A DNA stretch of 8,228 nt from Acholeplasmatales bacterium (GTDB lineage: Bacteria > Bacillota_I > Bacilli_A > Izemoplasmatales > Hujiaoplasmataceae), in NCBI GenBank assembly GCA_003477305.1, contig DMTN01000067.1, positions 5,798-14,025 of the forward strand, in the 5' to 3' direction. The position numbers were made by a program, and so were the translations under genes. The notes beneath the pieces are model-generated. The model saw nothing but the letters and a program-made list of their open reading frames with translations. It searched no databases and was not told the DNA's origin. Positions 6,713 through 8,228 of the stretch are shown one piece after another. Each line of letters opens with the position of its first letter. The first letter of the stretch is position 1.

Positions 6713-6720
6713 GATATAAT
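6691..6720 (+). promoter_or_regulatory. Promoter of the DUF438/hemerythrin gene, embedded in the preceding terminator
   Basis: TGA precedes a perfect TATAAT (6715-6720), forming an extended -10 whose T is the last base of the terminator T-run. The best -35 candidate, TTGGAC (6691-6696, 18-base spacer), lies in the loop and right arm of the terminator hairpin. The predicted start near 6727 leaves a leader of about 23 bases containing GGAGG (6739-6743). Confidence 0.72.
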
Positions 6721-6749
6721 GGAACTATCCATTCTACCGGAGGTATCCG

Positions 6750-7934
6750 ATGTCGCCCTCATCGCATTTCCAACTTGAACGCATCGCCTTGCTCGACGCG
6801 TTTTTGACCACCTTGTTCGACATCCCCGAAACCGACCGATCCGCTTACGCCCGCAAGCACTTCGCGTTCATCGACGAAGTGACGCCCTTCGACGTGCTCG
6901 GACTGAATCGTTTCAAGCAAGCCGACGCCGCCGGGGTCGAAGCGATCCGAAAACAGGCCGGCAAACTCGTCCACATCCTGAGACGGGGTTTGCTCCGCTA
7001 TTCCTGGAATCGCGAAATCCATCCGGCACTGATCGCGTTCCGCAAGGAAAACGGCGACGTGACCGCCGCCGTGCTGGCGCTTGCGCCGCTGTTCGCAAAA
7101 CTGCACGATCCCCATACGCGGACGCTCCTCGCGGCGCGCATCCGCGGCTTTTCAACGTTGGAGCGGAAGTTCCGGAAAGCGGAACTGTTGCTTCATCCGG
7201 CGGTCGATGCGCATCTTCCCTCGCCTATTCCGCTCAAAGTCCTCTGGGCGCTTCACGACGACATCCGCGCCGTCGTGCGCGAGTTGCCGGAAGCGCTTGA
7301 AACCGAACCGGTGGACGCCGAACGCTTGGCCGAACTCGTCGGCAGGTTCCACTACGACGTCACCGGCCTGGTCGAAAAAGAAGAACTGATCCTCTACCCC
7401 GCCGCGTCGGTCCTGTTGACCTCGGAAGCTTGGGATGCGCTGTCAGCCGAAATGCCCGGCTTCGGCTTCGCGTTCGGCGCCGATCCGGTCCCGGTGTCCG
7501 CTCCCGGCAAGACGATCCGCCCCGTACCGGGCGTTTTTGAAACACGGACCGGACGGCTCGACTTCGACCAGCTGGCATTGATCCTGAGTGCCCTTCCGCT
7601 CGAACTCACCTTCATCGACGCGCAGGACGTGACGCGCTTCTATAACGAGACGAACGATAAGTTGTTCGCCCGTACCCCGCAGATCATCGACCGGCCGGTG
7701 ATGAACTGCCATCCCGAAAAGGTCGTGAAGTCGGTCGAGCGGATGCTTTCCGCGTTCAAGTCGGGTGCCTCCAGCCGCGCCGAAATGTGGATCGATCTGC
7801 ATGGCCGCTTCATCCACATCGTCTATGCCGCCTTGCGCGACGCGGACGGGACCTACCGCGGCACGCTCGAGATCATCCAGGACGCGACGCGTTTGCGCGC
7901 GCTCGAAGGATCGAACCAGGAACTGACGTTCTGA
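6750..7934 (+). CDS. DUF438-hemerythrin-PAS sensor-like cytoplasmic protein
   Basis: The gene encodes 394 residues with no signal peptide or membrane segment. GGAGG (6739-6743) lies 6 bases before the ATG. The order of parts matches the DUF438 / hemerythrin-like / PAS family of anaerobes. A DUF438-like helical region covers about 10-85. A hemerythrin-like four-helix region covers about 88-220, with H91-P92, a KE-type helix at 140-150, LWALHDDIR (165-173) and EKEELILYP (209-217). A PAS-type domain covers about 270-385, with TFIDAQD, FYNE, a conserved C320-H321-P322 motif and GTLEIIQD near the end. The family is presumed to sense oxygen, redox or nitrogen oxides through a di-iron or heme centre, but its output is not established. 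The position usually held by His in the HYxRKE helix appears to be K140, so metal binding may be altered. It is a single-gene unit, with tRNA-Arg(CCT) downstream and no terminator between. Confidence 0.9.
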   Translation: MSPSSHFQLERIALLDAFLTTLFDIPETDRSAYARKHFAFIDEVTPFDVLGLNRFKQADAAGVEAIRKQAGKLVHILRRGLLRYSWNREIHPALIAFRKENGDVTAAVLALAPLFAKLHDPHTRTLLAARIRGFSTLERKFRKAELLLHPAVDAHLPSPIPLKVLWALHDDIRAVVRELPEALETEPVDAERLAELVGRFHYDVTGLVEKEELILYPAASVLLTSEAWDALSAEMPGFGFAFGADPVPVSAPGKTIRPVPGVFETRTGRLDFDQLALILSALPLELTFIDAQDVTRFYNETNDKLFARTPQIIDRPVMNCHPEKVVKSVERMLSAFKSGASSRAEMWIDLHGRFIHIVYAALRDADGTYRGTLEIIQDATRLRALEGSNQELTF

Positions 7935-7968
7935 TTGTCATTTTCGGGGATGCCTTCCGGTGAAACGG

Positions 7969-7977
7969 TGATATAAT
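7969..7977 (+). promoter_or_regulatory. Extended -10 promoter of tRNA-Arg(CCT)
   Basis: TGA followed by a perfect TATAAT (7972-7977) starts 10 bases before the tRNA. No convincing -35 is seen at 16-18 bases upstream. The predicted start almost coincides with the mature tRNA 5' end, leaving little or no 5' leader. Confidence 0.72.
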
Positions 7978-7986
7978 GGGAGTGCT

Positions 7987-8063
7987 GGCCCGATAGCTCA
8001 GCAGGATAGAGCAACGGCTTCCTAAGCCGTCGGTCGCAGGTTCGAATCCTGTTCGGGTCGCCA
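7987..8063 (+). tRNA. tRNA-Arg, anticodon CCT
   Basis: This is a complete 77-base cloverleaf with encoded CCA. The acceptor GGCCCGA pairs with TCGGGTC with one wobble at the second pair, and the discriminator is G. The anticodon stem ACGGC/GCCGT and variable loop CGGTC are identical to those of the TCT tRNA at 3430. The anticodon loop is TTCCTAA, with CCT at 8021-8023. The T arm is GCAGG/CCTGT around TTCGAAT. It reads the Arg codon AGG. The shared arms suggest that the two tRNAs derive from one duplication. Confidence 0.97.
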
Positions 8064-8073
8064 GTCATCCTCG

Positions 8074-8097
8074 AGCCGTTCCCAGAACGGCTTTTTT
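8074..8097 (+). terminator. Rho-independent terminator of tRNA-Arg(CCT)
   Basis: AGCCGTTC (8074-8081) and GAACGGCT (8085-8092) form a perfect 8-pair stem around CCA. The T-run is 8092-8097. Confidence 0.92.
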
Positions 8098-8120
8098 CAT
8101 ACCCGGGACGGGGAAATACG

Positions 8121-8150
8121 TTGCTTTTTCGGCAATGATGATGATATAAT
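8121..8150 (+). promoter_or_regulatory. Promoter of tRNA-Arg(CCG)
   Basis: TTGCTT (8121-8126) is followed, with an 18-base spacer, by a perfect TATAAT (8145-8150) that has an extended TGA immediately before it. The tRNA begins 10 bases after the -10 box. Confidence 0.78.
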
Positions 8151-8160
8151 AATGTCGCTT

Positions 8161-8228
8161 GGCTCCATAGCTCAGCTGGATAGAGCATTGGATTCCGGAT
8201 CCAACGGTCGCAGGTTCGAATCCTGTTC
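8161..8228 (+). tRNA. tRNA-Arg, anticodon CCG, 3' end cut by window edge
   Basis: The 5' acceptor GGCTCCA is followed by TA, the D arm GCTC/GAGC, the anticodon stem TTGGA/TCCAA with loop TTCCGGA (CCG at 8194-8196), the variable loop CGGTC, and the T arm GCAGG/CCTGT around TTCGAAT. Only two bases of the 3' acceptor (TC) are present. T can pair with A7, but the final C faces C6 and would mispair. The rest, including CCA, lies beyond the window. It should read the Arg codon CGG. Confidence 0.9.

Noticed and set aside
6061..6762. A 233-codon minus-strand frame across the LytTR and DUF3021 genes
   Set aside because: It crosses a strong terminator and promoter region and is antisense to two recognisable families.
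7935..7968. A terminator after the DUF438/hemerythrin gene, and TTGTCA (7935-7940) as a -35 box
   Set aside because: No stem with a T-run is present, and TTGTCA is 31 bases from the TATAAT, too far to be its -35.
7853..8188. A 111-codon minus-strand frame over the tRNA genes
   Set aside because: Its RIRTCDRRLRKPLLYPAEL-type product is the typical false protein produced by reading tRNA genes backwards.

Overview
The window comes from a GC-rich bacterium. Third codon positions are mostly G or C, not counted exactly. It uses the standard bacterial code: TGA and TAG act as stops and Trp is TGG. Promoters are of the sigma-A type with perfect TATAAT boxes, several with an extended TGn element, and terminators are intrinsic hairpins followed by T-runs. 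The gene families (a HEAT-like/GT2 polysaccharide synthase, a LytTR plus DUF3021 pair, and a DUF438/hemerythrin/PAS protein) point to Bacillota or a neighbouring lineage. Nothing here fixes the family or genus.

Layout. (1) Bases 1-3347: the 3' part of a gene ending in a receiver domain, joined by a 4-base ATGA overlap to a 962-residue membrane glycosyltransferase with a large helical-repeat cytosolic segment. The pair closes with a hairpin terminator. (2) 3382-3540: a stand-alone tRNA-Arg(TCT) with its own promoter and terminator. (3) 3572-5019: a single gene for a seven-span membrane protein with a PH-like cytosolic domain and an acidic extracytoplasmic domain. (4) 5023-6712: a lipoprotein / LytTR regulator / DUF3021 membrane protein operon. 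Its promoter is preceded by four TGCAT motifs phased at two helical turns. (5) 6691-7934: a DUF438-hemerythrin-PAS sensor-like gene whose promoter is interleaved with the previous terminator. (6) 7969 to the end: two more single-gene tRNA-Arg units, CCT and CCG, the last cut by the window edge.

How it may work together. The receiver protein and the GT2 enzyme probably form one regulated exopolysaccharide module. The receiver has Glu in place of the phosphoacceptor Asp, so it may signal without phosphorylation. The LytTR/DUF3021 pair resembles the LytTR regulatory systems, in which a membrane protein restrains a DNA-binding regulator. Here a secreted lipoprotein is co-transcribed and may be its sensory partner or product. 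The phased TGCAT motifs are a plausible autoregulatory operator. The best candidates for something undescribed are the Glu-receiver/HEAT-GT2 module and the lipoprotein-LytTR-DUF3021 operon with its phased repeats. Both remain inferences.
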